Shown here: positions 24,569 through 37,052 of the stretch, one piece after another
Layout: each line of letters starts with the position of its first letter
Numbering within the stretch: position 1 is the stretch's first letter
Assembly (NCBI RefSeq): GCF_905220365.1
Contig: NC_061131.1
Location: 4,650,001-4,714,000 of the forward strand
Source: Vanessa cardui
Lineage: Eukaryota > Arthropoda > Insecta > Lepidoptera > Nymphalidae
Reading direction: 5' to 3'
Length of the DNA stretch: 64,000 bases
The notes under the pieces: model-generated
Seen by the model: the letters and a program-made list of their open reading frames with translations, nothing else
What the model was told of the DNA's origin: nothing
Databases searched by the model: none
Translations under genes and position numbers: made by a program

Positions 24569-25077
24569 ATAATATTAATGTATACGAAAAATATTTATGA
24601 ACAGCAACAACAGAAAATAAAATTCTCTGAGTTACGGATGCGAGTGAAAATTGTATGTGAATATTGAAATACCAATGATGCCGCGGGCGTCATATTTTTT
24701 GCCTACTAAAATATATTTCAAATTAGTTGCATATGCAACACGTATGTTGCTTTAGAAGCTTTAATTTACTTTACAGTATTTATTTAGTTAGCTTAGATCA
24801 AATGTTGTAATCATCACAATCTTATTCTACGGTATTTTACGATGTTCCTTTAGTTTCGACGACAATGCACTTTTATGGTAAGCAATGATTGCACCGACGA
24901 TTGGCTTCAAGTATTGGTATTCGTGAACAAGTAATAACATTTAAAATAGGTTTTATTAAAATATTATTTTACGTGTCTGACAGAATTGTCATGAAAAGTC
25001 AAGCGTTTCCTCCCCTTCAGACGACCTTACTTTCTCTCCCTCTTTGTCACTTTCTACTATATTCAGTATTGTATAAT
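24569..25077. other. AT-rich spacer
   Basis: Nothing recognised. Confidence 0.45.
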
Positions 25078-25357
25078 AAGTAACAGCCTGTAAATTTCCC
25101 ACAGCTGGGCTATGGCCTCCTCTCCCATTAAGGAGAGGGTTTGGAACATATTTCACCACGCTGTTCCAATGCGGGTTAATGGAATGCACATGTGGCCGAA
25201 TTTCAATGAAATTAGACACATGCAGGTTTCTTCACGATGTTTTTCTTCACCGCCGAGCACGAGATGATACATAGTGTATAGTGGTGCTTGCCTGATCTTG
25301 AACCCGAAATCACTGGTTAATATGCACGTGTTTTAGCCACTAGGCCATCTCGGCTCT
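25078..25357 (-). mobile_element. SINE A, full length (minus)
   Basis: Reverse orientation; head GAGATGGCCTAGTGGCTAAA-type at 25357, B box slightly mutated, tail at 25078. Confidence 0.88.
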
Positions 25358-25997
25358 ATTGTAAAATATATATCGTAATATTTAAATTTATAACAATTTT
25401 ATTTATTGTCATGTATTTAATTGTGTCTGTTATTGATGTATTATATGTGACGGAAGCAACTTCGTTCCGAATATATTGCATCTTATAATTGAAATACAAT
25501 AAAGTAAAATAATTTAATATTGAGATGTATTTTGGTACATAAGGTTTCCTCAATGTTAATATATATCTTCGATATAGGTATGAAATATTTAGGATCGTTC
25601 AACGGTTTATGGCATCGAGTGCAAACTTTGGAATACCTCTATTACGTTGGAGTATATTCTAACTTACTGCTTTATTGCTTTCGGTGGTATTATTTCAGTG
25701 GATTTGGAATTTATTTCTCGCATTCGCGGGAAAAGTAATCCCTGAGGTTCTTATTTGCTACTTAGTTCAAACATCCTCTGCCGGAAGGTTAGTAAATATC
25801 TTTTGAACATATTTGTACGGACTAATAGGATATTTCAGTGATAGTCCGAAAAATTTAAACTTTGTATTTTTTAAAATGTTTATCAAAGAGTGTTATTATT
25901 TTTCTAAAGTATAAAATTCAAGATAATGGTCGAATTTTACTCTTTCTAAATATGATATAGAGCTTCAACCAAGTATTGATGTATTTAAAATTTGAAA
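25358..25997. other. AT-rich spacer between two SINE A copies
   Basis: Nothing recognised. Confidence 0.45.
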
Positions 25998-26306
25998 ACA
26001 ACAACAACAACAACAACAGCCTGTAAATTCCCACTGTTGTGCTAAAGGCCTCCTCTCCCTTTGAGGAGAAGGTTTGGAACATATTCCACCACGCTGTTCC
26101 AATGCGGGTTGGTGGAATACACATGTGGCAGAATTTCTATAAAATTTGTCACATGTAGGTTTCCTCACGATGTTTTCCTTCACCGCTGAGCACGAGATGA
26201 ATTATAAAGACAAATTAAGCACATGAATCTGCGGTGCTTGCCTGGGTTTGAACCCGCAATCATCGGTTAAGATGCACGCGTTCTAACCACTGGGCCATCT
26301 CGAGTG
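25998..26306 (-). mobile_element. SINE A, full length with (TTG)n tail (minus)
   Basis: Head CGAGATGGCCCAGTGG and B box GGGTTCAAACCC on the minus strand. The tail is (TTG)n, seen as AACAACAACAACAACAACAG on the plus strand. Confidence 0.92.
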
Positions 26307-26394
26307 AATTTGAAAAGTTAGTTTCGATTTGGTATATTTATAGAGATTTATTATACTGCACGAAACAAATAAACGAGCGAAATATAAATACAAC

Positions 26395-26646
26395 ATGCAC
26401 AGGATGTAATTTTTCCCCGGTTGGTCTAAGGCCTCTTCTCCTTTTCTGAGGAGAAGGTTAGGACAATATCACACCAAGCTGCTCCAATGTGGGTTGATGG
26501 TTCTTCGCGATTTATACTCTAAAGTTAAGCATGAGATGACTTATAAACACTTATAAGGTACATGAAAATTCAGTCCTTCTTGTCTGGGTTTGAACCCGCA
26601 ATCAACGGTTGAGGTGTACGCGTTTTAACCACTGAGCCATTTCGGA
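26395..26646 (-). mobile_element. SINE A, diverged copy (minus)
   Basis: Head CGAAATGGCTCAGTGG, intact B box GGGTTCAAACCC, and a body with deletions. Only 90 bp from the preceding copy, in the same orientation. Confidence 0.8.
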
Positions 26647-26699
26647 TCTTCTTTATTATAAATAATAAGTACCTTAAGCACCGGTTTTCAAAGAACTAT

Positions 26700-26850
26700 A
26701 AACCATTTACACCATTAACCATAGGACCTAAGATGTTATATCCTATTTACCTGTAATTACACTGGCTCACTCAGCCTTCAAATTGGACATAGCAATATGG
26801 ATTATTGATGTTTGACGATAGCATAACGGATGAGTGGATGGTAATGTAAA
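26700..26850 (-). mobile_element. Retroposon B fragment (minus)
   Basis: GGACCTAAGATGTTATATCC, ACACTGGCTCACTCAGCC, and GATGAGTGGATGG. Confidence 0.6.
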
Positions 26851-27066
26851 ATCTTCAGTTACGGTTTATGTAGAGAAATATTCTGTCTCATATATGTAGG
26901 GTTTACTAATCAAAAATCAACAAATTCTAAAACAAATTTTAATAAAATATTATTTTAAAAAAGGAATTTTAAATTGTTCCCTCTACCGATTAATTTATGT
27001 AATTTAAAAAAAAAAATAATAATTGAAGAGTGACTGAAAAATAGCGATAAAATTTAAATTCGTAAA

Positions 27067-27266
27067 TCTAATTTAATATTATAAATGTGAAAGTAAATCT
27101 GTCTGTTTGCTGTCGGTCTTTAAAGACAGCCGCTGAACCAAATTTGATGAAATTTTGTATGAAGCAAACTTGAACTTAAAGAAAGGTAATAGGCTACTTA
27201 TTTGCCTAAAATATGACAACCAATACCCATAAAATCAGCGAGAGGGAAACCGCGGGCAATTACTAG
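27067..27266 (+). mobile_element. Non-autonomous Helitron-like element, subfamily 2
   Basis: 200 bp, A|TCTAATTTAATATTATAAA to CCGCGGGCAATTACTAG|T, with the same core as the copy at 22.0 kb. Confidence 0.7.
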
Positions 27267-29479
27267 TATATAATAATAGTTGGTAAATAAGATATCTTAC
27301 ATTACTACAATTTATTTGAATAATAGAAAACATGATATGTGTGTATCTGAGTATTCAATATGTGTATCAAATCTGTTTATTTCAAATTATTAGGTAATAT
27401 GCTTTATCCTCTTTTTAATATTAAAATTAAAGTCAACATATATGGTTGGCAAAAAAACAACGTTGACTGGAGTTTGATACTGTCAACCTACATTTCTGTA
27501 TCAACCCAGATGGATCAAGAATTACCACCCCAAGAAATTTTCACTATTTGAAATCACCAGAGTTGGATTCCCTGATTCTTATTTTCCGTAGATACGTATC
27601 TATGCTTTTACGTATATCTGACAACTTTTGATTTCATATTTTAGAAAAGAATATTAAATCGACTTCGAACTATTTTCAAACAATCATGAAGTTGTATTTA
27701 CGTATATATTACATGAATGTAGTCAATAAATAAAATCATATTTTTTTTAACTGGCAACATTTATGTAAATACAAAATTTACATGTTTCATTGGCAGTATT
27801 GTACGCAGGCCGATAAATGCACAGATTAAAAAAAATAATAATAATACATATGTCAAAATTCGTAAAAATAGGATCGGTATTTACGACACGGTCTCGGAAT
27901 TGGCATAAAGACCCCCAGCGATATTAGATGAAGGTATTATTAAATTATGTAATGTTATTCAGTCACGCACGTGTTGTTATGGGTGATATTTGTCACAGTT
28001 CACTTTTGAACGGTGGAAATAAAAAGTTACAAACATTGTTTATGATTATTACCAAAGGTCAATGGTATAACTAAATAAATGACTTAGTGGGTAGGAGTGA
28101 CGTTTTTACGTCAATAGATTATTGGTTTAATTCGGACTCATTGAATTACTTTACGTTTACTATAACAATTCATGCACGGCAGAGCGATATTTATATATTT
28201 ACTAATATATTAATTTCATGTTTTTACGTCAAAATAATTTTATACTAGTATTATAAGTATGAAAGTAATTCTGTATGTCTATTGTCTTAAACCCCTGAAC
28301 CGATTTACATTAAATTTGGTTTGGATATTGTTTGAGTCCTGAGGAAAGACATGGGTAACTGTTTTCAACCGCCTTCAAAAAGGAGGATTCTATCAATTCG
28401 TCTGTATTTTTTTTTAATTCACTCTTTGGTAGGCTAATAGGGGTGATTATTTATATCTCGGACACGTGTATCACCTTAATTCAATAGATTTGTGACGGAT
28501 TTTTTTTTGGCAGCGGTGACCACCTACCAGCAGTAACGTAACGTGCCACGTAACGTATCAATCTTCATCTTTTTGTGAATTTCGATTAGTTTCTTTAAAT
28601 ATTAAATTCCTATATTATAATTTTAATTTCTTATAAGATATAAGTGATTATAGATTTTATAAGATTATAAATTTGCACTGAGTCGATAACTTGAGGTAAA
28701 TAATTAATAATTGTTATGGAGTCTATATATAAATAAATGAAAAATTTGATGTACGTTACTAAAAATGTAATTTTTCAACTATATCAGAGCGACGTAAACA
28801 GATGCAATGTATATTACAATACAAAAAACACAGAGGAGCGTGCATAACGAACGCACTTGTGTTGTGTTCAAAGCAGCGTATTGTGTAGAAAAATACTGCG
28901 GATAGAGCTGTGCGGTGTACAATACTCGCGGTAATAACAGACAAAGTTAGCTCTTATACATTAATTACCTTCAAACCTACATTGCATTTTCACAGTATAT
29001 TATCCATAATAATATTATTTACTAAAGAGTTTCTATATTTGATTGCTTGTCTTTCGAACTACCACGAATTTGTAAGAGAGATAGAACTCGTGGTAGTAAT
29101 ATGTGTTGTATTTAGTGTATGTGTAATGTGTGTATGTACTGTTTGTAACATTTGGAGCGTTCATTTTGTGTTTTTAATGTTGTTACTATTATTTAATATC
29201 GCTTATTACTTTCTGACAATATTAGATCGAGTTTCGCTATGAATTTCGAGTAAATTCAAGCAGATGTTACTAGTAACGTCAAGTTCTATCAAGGAAACTG
29301 TATAATACTCATGAAGCCTATAAAACAGACAAGTTTGATCTGTATAGAACATGGGACTAACCTTTGTGCATCGTTTGTTATTTGTATAATTATATCAGAA
29401 TTTGTTTAGTTGGACAAATGGTTGGGTATTTATATTATAAGTTCTTGTATAGACAATTGATGTTTTTTAAGAAGTACAT
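27267..29479. other. AT-rich sequence
   Basis: Only the Helitron-like/GAAGTCGG junction fragment at 28.24-28.41 kb is supported. Confidence 0.45.
28241..28410 (+). mobile_element. Subfamily 2 fragment joined to the end of a GAAGTCGG-type repeat
   Basis: AGTATTATAAGTATGAAAGT core up to about 28365, then TTCAACCGCCTTCAAAAAGG, which is the reverse complement of the 12.46-12.49 kb repeat end. Confidence 0.45.
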
Positions 29480-29760
29480 TTAATATAGCGCTAATATATA
29501 AATAACAGTAAAACTATATCAACATTGACAAATACAAGAGTCCAAGCGATATTTGAGTCTGCAACTCTGCAGCGAAGATTGGTGATAAGCGACCAATTTG
29601 AGGAGGCGCCACGCCGGGGTACGGAAGTCGTTATTACAGTAGGCGGTGCGACGAAGCAAATTGCGCCCGTGCACGCCACCTGAACGTGACAGCGCTGTCG
29701 AACATATTCCTTATTTGAAATGTCTCGGCCTGACATTCGAACTGTTTACGTATTATGAAT
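29480..29760. other. GC-rich island with a 12-bp palindrome
   Basis: Contains GGCGCCACGCCGGGGTACGG and the perfect palindrome GACAGCGCTGTC near 29689. No convincing ORF or repeat; possibly regulatory. Confidence 0.25.
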
Positions 29761-30559
29761 ATTGAGTTCCACAAACAGCTCAAATTATTTGAGTTAAGTT
29801 TCAGATCTAGGAAAATGAAATTAGCCACGCTCATGATTAAAATTTGTAATTATCGTTTGTGTATCTATTTCTTTATTTAATATAAGTAGAATACATTAAA
29901 ATTTATAATATTTTAGTTAATATTATAGTACAACTTCAATTTATTTTTAACTAGTGACTTTCAAGTACTCGATTGGAAATCCGTCGGCAACATTATTTTC
30001 TTTCATTCAAAAACTCACCGATTCATTTTAAGTCTGAAGTTTTTTCAGGTATCCTGTATTGCCCCTATTGTATCTCAGTCGTGGTAGTTTATAGTAATTT
30101 AATCATACAAAATAGTTGTTTTTTTTTTTGTTAACATTTAACTTTTTATTAAATATATCAACATTAAAAAAATACAAAGAAATCAAAGACACATAAGACT
30201 AAATGATATACTTACCTCTTACAGTAAATTTACACACATAATAAAAAAAGATTGTTAAACGAAAAATATACGTACAAACATACAAAATATAATTCCACGA
30301 TAAGAAATAGCGGCTAATACGGCCTCAGTTATATATATTGAAATTCAATGCCTTGTTTTGGTAAATGTGCTGTTTATGTGTTATGTCATGTTTTATATTT
30401 GACAGTGGTCCTCTTTTCGCAGGAACATGCATATTGTCAAGGACTTTGGTGTGTGCTGTTTCTTCATTTTGACTCGTGTAAATCTATTAAGTGAGGCCCC
30501 CACGCAGCACTTCGCAGGGTGTGGAACTACGTGTCAACTGCCTCGATAAATATTAGCTG

Positions 30560-30778
30560 AAATAAGTAGATTTATGTAGCTATATGCCAGAGAAAGGCCC
30601 GTCAAAATCGGCCGTTCCACAGACCAGCCGGAACAAAATAACGATTGCCTTTCAAGAGACAAACAAAAATTATAAAAAAACGTTATTTTTGTATATGTGT
30701 CATAAATATAAACATATGAATTTACTTAAAGCAGTAAGTTTAATATTACAAATAGATACTCCAATTTTATTATAGATA
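30560..30778 (-). mobile_element. Helitron-like fragment, subfamily 3
   Basis: Shares TGCCAGAGAAAGGCCCGTCA and TTTAATATTACAAATAGATA with the 20.6 and 47.0 kb copies. The GC-rich 3' end (30490-30540) is diverged. Confidence 0.5.
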
Positions 30779-31613
30779 TGTATAAATAAGCAATTTTATA
30801 AAGTAGGAAATTTGAGACAGTCTTGTAAATGTCATTGTCATTAATAATTTTCCGAGATATACATCTATGGGAGTTTTCTTGAGTTTACAAGTTGACACTG
30901 GCTGTTATGATCGAGCCAAGTTATAAGAAACTGACTGTTTGATTTTTTTAATTATTAATAATCGCGTCCCAAATGATTTAATCTTTACGATATAAAGATT
31001 ATAAAATTTACAATCGCGATAATATAGCGTTGTTATAAAAGTCAATCTTGTTAGTAGTTTCCTTTTATATTCGATGGTTCGTATGGCGTGACGCTTGGCC
31101 ACAGTTAACCTAGAATTATAGAATCATAACGAGCAAATCTTTGGGGTTTTATTCCGAAAATAATTAATCTAAAAACGGAATAACAGAATATTTTTAAACA
31201 TAGAATGTTTTTAGAGCGTATGGCCGTTTCATATAACATTCGTGTTGCTTAGCATTTTGTATTTAGACATATCTCCTTTTGTTATTCTATGCATTGTATT
31301 GTTATTTCGTTGTCTAAATAAAGGTTTATAAAAATACAAGTTATTATTATACTTTCGAATAGCATATGTATGTTATTTATAACAAAGAGTCGTTACATAC
31401 TTTATACTCAAAATATGCACCAAATTTTGTTCTAGTATATATATATTTTTTATTATGTATTAAAATTTCACAAAGATACTTGTTGTTATATAGTTTAACT
31501 GTATAAGATAATTATTTACAGGTAAAATTTGCTAAAATCTGAATCGAAGTAAAATATTTAATTGGTATTAGTAAAATCCTATAATATAACATTGTACATC
31601 CAAAGACAGGCTG

Positions 31614-31826
31614 ATGTTGGTGCCTTTGGTATGTTCTCATCTGCAATTTGGATTCATTTTAATATCCCTGCTGTTTCTTTTCTGCAGCGTTATTAAGGAT
31701 ACCTTCATCTCAGATGTGGAACAACTCAGACATATATCACTGAGTCATGATAACAGCTATAATTGGAATATAAATAAACTTATTTATATTTTAATATACG
31801 TAGTGGAGTTTTTACAACGTCATTAA
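31614..31826 (+). CDS. Possible terminal exon (plus)
   Basis: A strong acceptor (CTGTTTCTTTTCTGCAG) at about 31686 is followed by VIKDTFISDVEQLRHISLSH in an open frame to TAA at 31826, with AATAAA about 20 bases later. The frame also extends upstream to an ATG (70 codons). No upstream exon was found. Confidence 0.22.
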   Translation: MLVPLVCSHLQFGFILISLLFLFCSVIKDTFISDVEQLRHISLSHDNSYNWNINKLIYILIYVVEFLQRH

Positions 31827-32984
31827 AGAGTGCTACATTAAATAAAGATAACTTTTGTCATTGTAGGTTCCCAGTGGTAATAATTAATTCTGCTATTTAG
31901 ATAATGTAATATAGGTCAGCCGTCTCTTTTACGATACATAATATATGATAGGTATTAATTATAATTAACAAATTTAAATTTAGGTAAAAATCACATATTT
32001 AATTCCAAACCGTTTTAGACTTTACCATATATATATACCATATAACGAAAAGGAAAAGTTATTATTAAATGCGCATGTCAAATAAATTGTTTATTTAATG
32101 TATTTTAATTAATAATAGTAGTCTCAAGATTATTGGTAGGAAACATTGTTCTTCTGTTCTACGTACTGTAATATATAAATTAACTGATGTATGGTGTTGT
32201 TCAAAAACACATCAAACAGACATACGTGAAGTAAGTAATGTAAGTATTCTAATTCAAAATAAATCTATACATAACAATTATCAAGAACTCATCAACTACA
32301 GTTGTTAATTTGTTCTTAATTTAAACTTTTATTGTTTTAAAGTTGTTTCTAATAAATGTCGCGTATGTTGGACTAACCTCTTATATCTTGCATGTATGAT
32401 TAAATAATATTAATTACTTTTTATATATTAATTACATTCGATAATTAGCTTCGATAATTAGATAGCAGTTTTATTAATAACATGTACTTGCAAGGAGAAA
32501 CACAAAGATGAATATACATATATTATCGTAGATACTTTCGTAGCTACAAATATTTTTAAATAAGTATAACAAAACCATATAGTTAAACAATGAATTATTT
32601 TTCATTCATTCGATTGATAGTATGCTCTCCCGGTAAAATCTAGATAAGAAATTAATAGTTTTATATTTGGTTATTTTTTACTCGTTTATAAAAATATGCC
32701 TGGACAATAATTTAGATGAAATTTGAAATAGCACATTCTGCCTTTTCACTGTTATCTTACAAAAGAGGTAACATACGAGAAGATAGTACATTCTAAGAAG
32801 CAAATATTTTATAATTATCTTTACGAATAATTCTCAAAATACACAAACGTGAATATTAATACCGTTCTTAGTTAGTTTTACAGCTCTTGTTTTATATATA
32901 GTTATAAGAGTTTACACTTTTACATAAATATGAAAAAGTCAACTGAATAAAGCACCTTGTTCTGCAGAAAGAGTAAAAACACAA

Positions 32985-33075
32985 ATAATACAGTGTTAGC
33001 TGCCCCAGGGATCGCCATGTTGAATCGCTATTCCGATCTGGGCGTACATGAATCAGCCCTTCTTTTATCAGTAGG
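32985..33075 (-). repeat. Family E repeat fragment (minus)
   Basis: The reverse reads GCCCAGATCGGAATAGCGAT followed by TCAACATGGCGAT, like the core of the other two copies. Confidence 0.45.
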
Positions 33076-33277
33076 GGAAATAAAGCAGTTGAATTTACTA
33101 GTATTTTTATTTGTAGTGATCAACCGGTTGCAAAATTTAAGAGGTTTGTATGGATTATCATAAGTAAAAATGTAATGGCTACTTCAAATAAAATGAAAAA
33201 ATATAACTGGGATAAGTTAAAATGTAAGTTACGTACGTATTCGTAAGTTAAGTATTCCTTACATAACTAATAAAAAT

Positions 33278-33487
33278 AAATATTAACTATTTCTTACATC
33301 GTCAATGTACCACCAACCTTGAGAACTATGATGTTATGTCCCTTATGCCTGTTGTTACACTGCCTCACTCACCCTTCAAACCGGAACACAACAATGCTGC
33401 GTACTGTTTTTTAGCGGTAGAATATCTGATGAGTTGGTGGTACATACCCAGGTAGCCTTGCACAAAGCCCTACCACCAAGTAAAAGT
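33278..33487 (-). mobile_element. Retroposon B, 3'-end lacking (minus)
   Basis: TTACATCGTCAATGTACCAC to GCCCTACCACCAAGTAAAAG. Confidence 0.8.
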
Positions 33488-35510
33488 AAGTTCTCATCCT
33501 CTTAACTTTTTTATTTTTTAGATTTTTTTTGTATATGCACCCTTTCCGATAGATTTTTAAATATATTTCGCTCCGCCCCTACACCCTAAACTTCGATAAA
33601 TCCGAGAAAGCCCGGACGGATGGAAACCCTACATGTAGAGCAATGGCAGAGACATCGACAACTTTTATTGTAGTAAATATTAATAATTTTAAACCTGACT
33701 ATAAATACCATTTTGTGAAAAAGCTGTATTTTGATTTGATATCAGATCAAATGGTTTATACAAGTTGTTTCTTAAAAGCACCATCGAATCATTGTTTTAT
33801 AAGATTAAATAAAAGTTACCAGCGGAGAGTAGATCTATAGAGCAAACTTTCAAGAAAATCAGTAGTTATTGAAATCAATATAGCTTATTACACTATAGCC
33901 TTATTGAAAAATAAAATAACAATTTAATTTATTGAATGATTCTATTTTTTAAACAATGTTATGTAAAACATGTTTTTTCGAATGAATTTTTAAAAATTCT
34001 TGGCGAACATTGGCTACATAAAAAAAGAAGAAAATAATGTTCCATTTTTGAGCTAGGAACTGTTCTCCTAATTGCCGATCGATGATTTAAATCCAAACAA
34101 ACATCATTGAGTTAACACCTGATTAATACAAATAAGTGTATCAGAATATTTCGACAGGATCTTTTTGCGGGCTTTCATTTCACTAAATATTTGTTTTTGT
34201 GCTATGGCAATATTAGTAGAGAGATACTATATATATCTATTTTATGAATATGATATTTTGGTCATAGTATTAATTCATATCATTTCACTCAATCATAGTA
34301 AAATTATGTATATTTAAATAAGTACGAAATATTGTGCAATACACAGATAATATTAAGAACATAGACTTTGTGTCTGCGGCAATAATGAATATTATTTTAA
34401 GGAAACTTATGCATCGGTGTCAGTATATCGTATTCACTATGAACGTAATGAACTAACTGCTTCTGTCAATAAAATAAGAAAATCAAACAAAATAAATAAA
34501 TAAACCAACTTTGTAATATTCGTATAGATAATATAATAAAATATATCAGTTCCATGCAGGTCTAATATTTTAAAAAGCAATTAATAATGTATTTCGTTCG
34601 CCTTATTCAGCCTCAAGAAAGTATTAACCTATTTTGATCGTATAAAATACAGCAAGAGAGGAGCTAAAAGTACAGGAGCTGTTGCCGCTTTATATCCACT
34701 TAAAACTGTTCCTAGTCTTGCTCCGTGCTCTTAATTTATGCTTGAATGGAGCGTATCCAGTGAGGCACGAATAAAACTTTGGAAGTATTCTAATTATTGT
34801 TTTTCAGTTCCCAGCGATCCACGCGACGGTGGTAAAACGTCTGTCGAAATACAAATTTTATCTTTTATTTATTTTTTGGCTCCAAGATTAACTACAATAG
34901 TTAAAACTCTTTTAATATAAGGCAATCTTTTAAAAATACTACTTTAAGTTGGTGGTGATTCGGTTTCGTAGTTCATAAATTCATTAATTTATCGCTTATT
35001 TAAACGATATCATTATTCATTTCTTAAATATTAATAAGTTTGCATACAATTTAATTCTGCAGATTTTGCAATTAGCTGTAACTACAGGAGATAGAGCAAA
35101 TTCAATAGCCGTGTGCTGTATTTTATCATTCACTTTATATTATTTAAAATAAATTAAATACTCGTTTAATTGACGTCGTGTTGCTTATTCCAATTTACAA
35201 ACAAAAACAGAAATCATAGCTTAAGCGCTAGACCTTTATTGTTTAACATATCATATCGAAAATATTAAAGTGCTTAAACCGCTGAGTTCAGAAATTACGT
35301 GTAAATATCATTACTATGTTAACTGATCAATAAGCGAGTTATTCGCATCTTTAATTAACAAAAAAAACTTTAACTTCACTTGTACACACAGGATTCCTTA
35401 CAAAAATATCTGCCCAATCGATCATGTGATAAACCAAACAAAGATAAATTTTTTGTTTCATAAAATCCTGTGAAATGATTTAGTGATAGGCTATAATTCT
35501 CATTAGTAGG

Positions 35511-35591
35511 CTTCAGTGGTCCTTGTTTATATTTGAACCATCGATCGTCGATTAAGATTCACGTGTTCTCTCCACTGAACCATCTCAGCTT
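35511..35591 (-). mobile_element. SINE A head fragment
   Basis: Minus: GAGATGGTTCAGTGGAGAG and a decayed B box GGTTCAAATATA. Confidence 0.6.
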
Positions 35592-35941
35592 ACCAGCGAA
35601 TTTACATACATGTGTCAAATCAATGATAATCGATTTCGCCCAAGCCGACCAAGACATTTGAACTGGATCACAGTTTATTTGTTACATTTCCATTATAAAA
35701 GTATTAATTATTTTACATATAATATAAATATTGATGTATACATATTCTCGATATAAAGTAATTAATCTTTACATTTGTTTTTGTTTTAGCCATTATTAGC
35801 TTCAGTATAATTTATTTTATATCTAACAATTGCAATATTTTTTTGGGATCAAATATAAACTTAATCCAATAATAGGAAGGAAAAATTGGAAGGACGATGA
35901 GCGAAAACGGCCCCGTGGTGAGTTTTTTTTATCGTTGGTTG

Positions 35942-36103
35942 CTGGTTTTAATCCAGTGTATGTGCTTAATTCATCGCATAGTCTGCTATGAAGGAAAACA
36001 TAGTAAATCTTCAAGTATCGGAAGAAAGTTCTTTGTATATCCAACTGCACTGGAGTATCTTTCTTGTCCTCAGAAGGGAGGAGGCCCAGTCCCAACAGCG
36101 GGG
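35942..36103 (+). mobile_element. SINE A, degenerate copy
   Basis: TGTGCTTAATTCATCGCATA, CTGCTATGAAGGAAAACAT, and CAACAGCGGGG end; many differences. Confidence 0.5.
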
Positions 36104-36481
36104 TATCATAGCCTCTTAATATATACATTGCAAATACGAGTGGAATAGCTATCTAGCAATACTACTACGGGCTACTACTACTGCAGCAACGAATTTCAAA
36201 GGAAAGATTTCTCTTGAGAGTGGCAGCTGTAGTCTAAAGACATCATCTTTAACAATAGTACAAAACAATTAATTTTAATATTTATTAATTCAATAGAAAT
36301 AAACTGACATTGTCAAACATCCGGAATCCGGAATCACAATCCGGAATTCTTCATTGGCAACAAGTCCGTAAATTGTTATAATTCGCAAGAAGTTAATAGT
36401 ATATATCGATTTATTTAAATACTAAAATTATTTGAGAGGTTGTTTCTTTAGAAACTAATTTCCAAAATGATGATAATACTG

Positions 36482-36790
36482 AGGAGCTGAGATGACCCAG
36501 TGGTTAGAACGCGTGCATCTTAACGGATGATTGCGGGTTCAAACCTAGGCAAGCACCACTATATATGTATGTGTGCTTAATTTGTGTTTATAATTCATCT
36601 CGTGCTCGGCGGTGAAGGAAATTATCGTGAGGAAACCTGCATGTGTCTTATTTCATTGAAATTCTGCCACATGTGCATTTCACCAACCCGCATTGGAACA
36701 GCGTGGTGGAATATGTTCCAAACCCTCTCCTTAATGGAAGAGGAGGCCTCATCTCATCAGTGGGAAATTTACAGACTGTTACTTCACTTC
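36482..36790 (+). mobile_element. SINE A, full length
   Basis: Head GAGATGACCCAGTGG, B box GGGTTCAAACCT, and a TTACTTCACTTC tail. Lies just beyond the 3' end of the secreted protein gene, convergent with it. Confidence 0.9.
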
Positions 36791-36903
36791 TTTTTTTACT
36801 TTACTGATAATACTTATTTAATCTTTTAAAATAATGATTCGATTGATGCCTGTAAGAAAGAGGTAAATTGAATAAAATAATTAATTCCAATATTTCTAAA
36901 ATA

Positions 36904-36909
36904 TTTATT
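36904..36909 (-). terminator. Poly(A) signal of the secreted protein gene
   Basis: AATAAA on the minus strand, 15 bases beyond the stop codon, in an A-rich 3' UTR with overlapping alternatives. A full-length SINE A starts about 110 bp further downstream. Confidence 0.6.
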
Positions 36910-36923
36910 TTATTTTTAATGTT

Positions 36924-37052
36924 TTATTTATAGTAAGGTCTAACATTATAAAGCGCTATATAGTTAGTGTTGTAAGCTCCGTTACCGATGTTTGTAATTG
37001 TTTGTGGAAGATTTCGTTGACGGTTGCGGTCTGCATGGCAAAAGGTCTCGTG
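36924..37052 (-). CDS. Last exon of the secreted protein gene
   Basis: Acceptor GTGATTCTAG, then 42 codons and TAA in the frame required by exon 3. It encodes HETFCHADRNRQRN, then a stretch rich in Asn, Thr and Tyr, ending VRPYYK. A second frame is also open across this exon, but only this one matches the upstream phase and ends just before poly(A) signals. Confidence 0.75.
   Translation of the reverse strand, partial: HETFCHADRNRQRNLPQTITNIGNGAYNTNYIALYNVRPYYK

Larger units (their letters stand above)
30779..35510. other. Long AT-rich region with little annotated content
   Basis: Contains the possible exon at 31.7 kb, a family E fragment at 33.0 kb and retroposon B at 33.3 kb. A GC-elevated patch at 34690-34860 has a strong acceptor (TATTGTTTTTCAG) but no supported exon. 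Confidence 0.4.

Noticed and set aside
25998..26020. CRISPR-like or tandem array
   Set aside because: It is the (TTG)n tail of a SINE A; no repeat-spacer structure exists in the window.
28910..29242. 110-aa plus-strand frame
   Set aside because: Hydrophobic low-complexity translation of T-rich sequence; no splice sites or motif.
35823..36148. Overlapping 101-aa and 83-aa frames
   Set aside because: Largely a degenerate SINE A copy on both strands.
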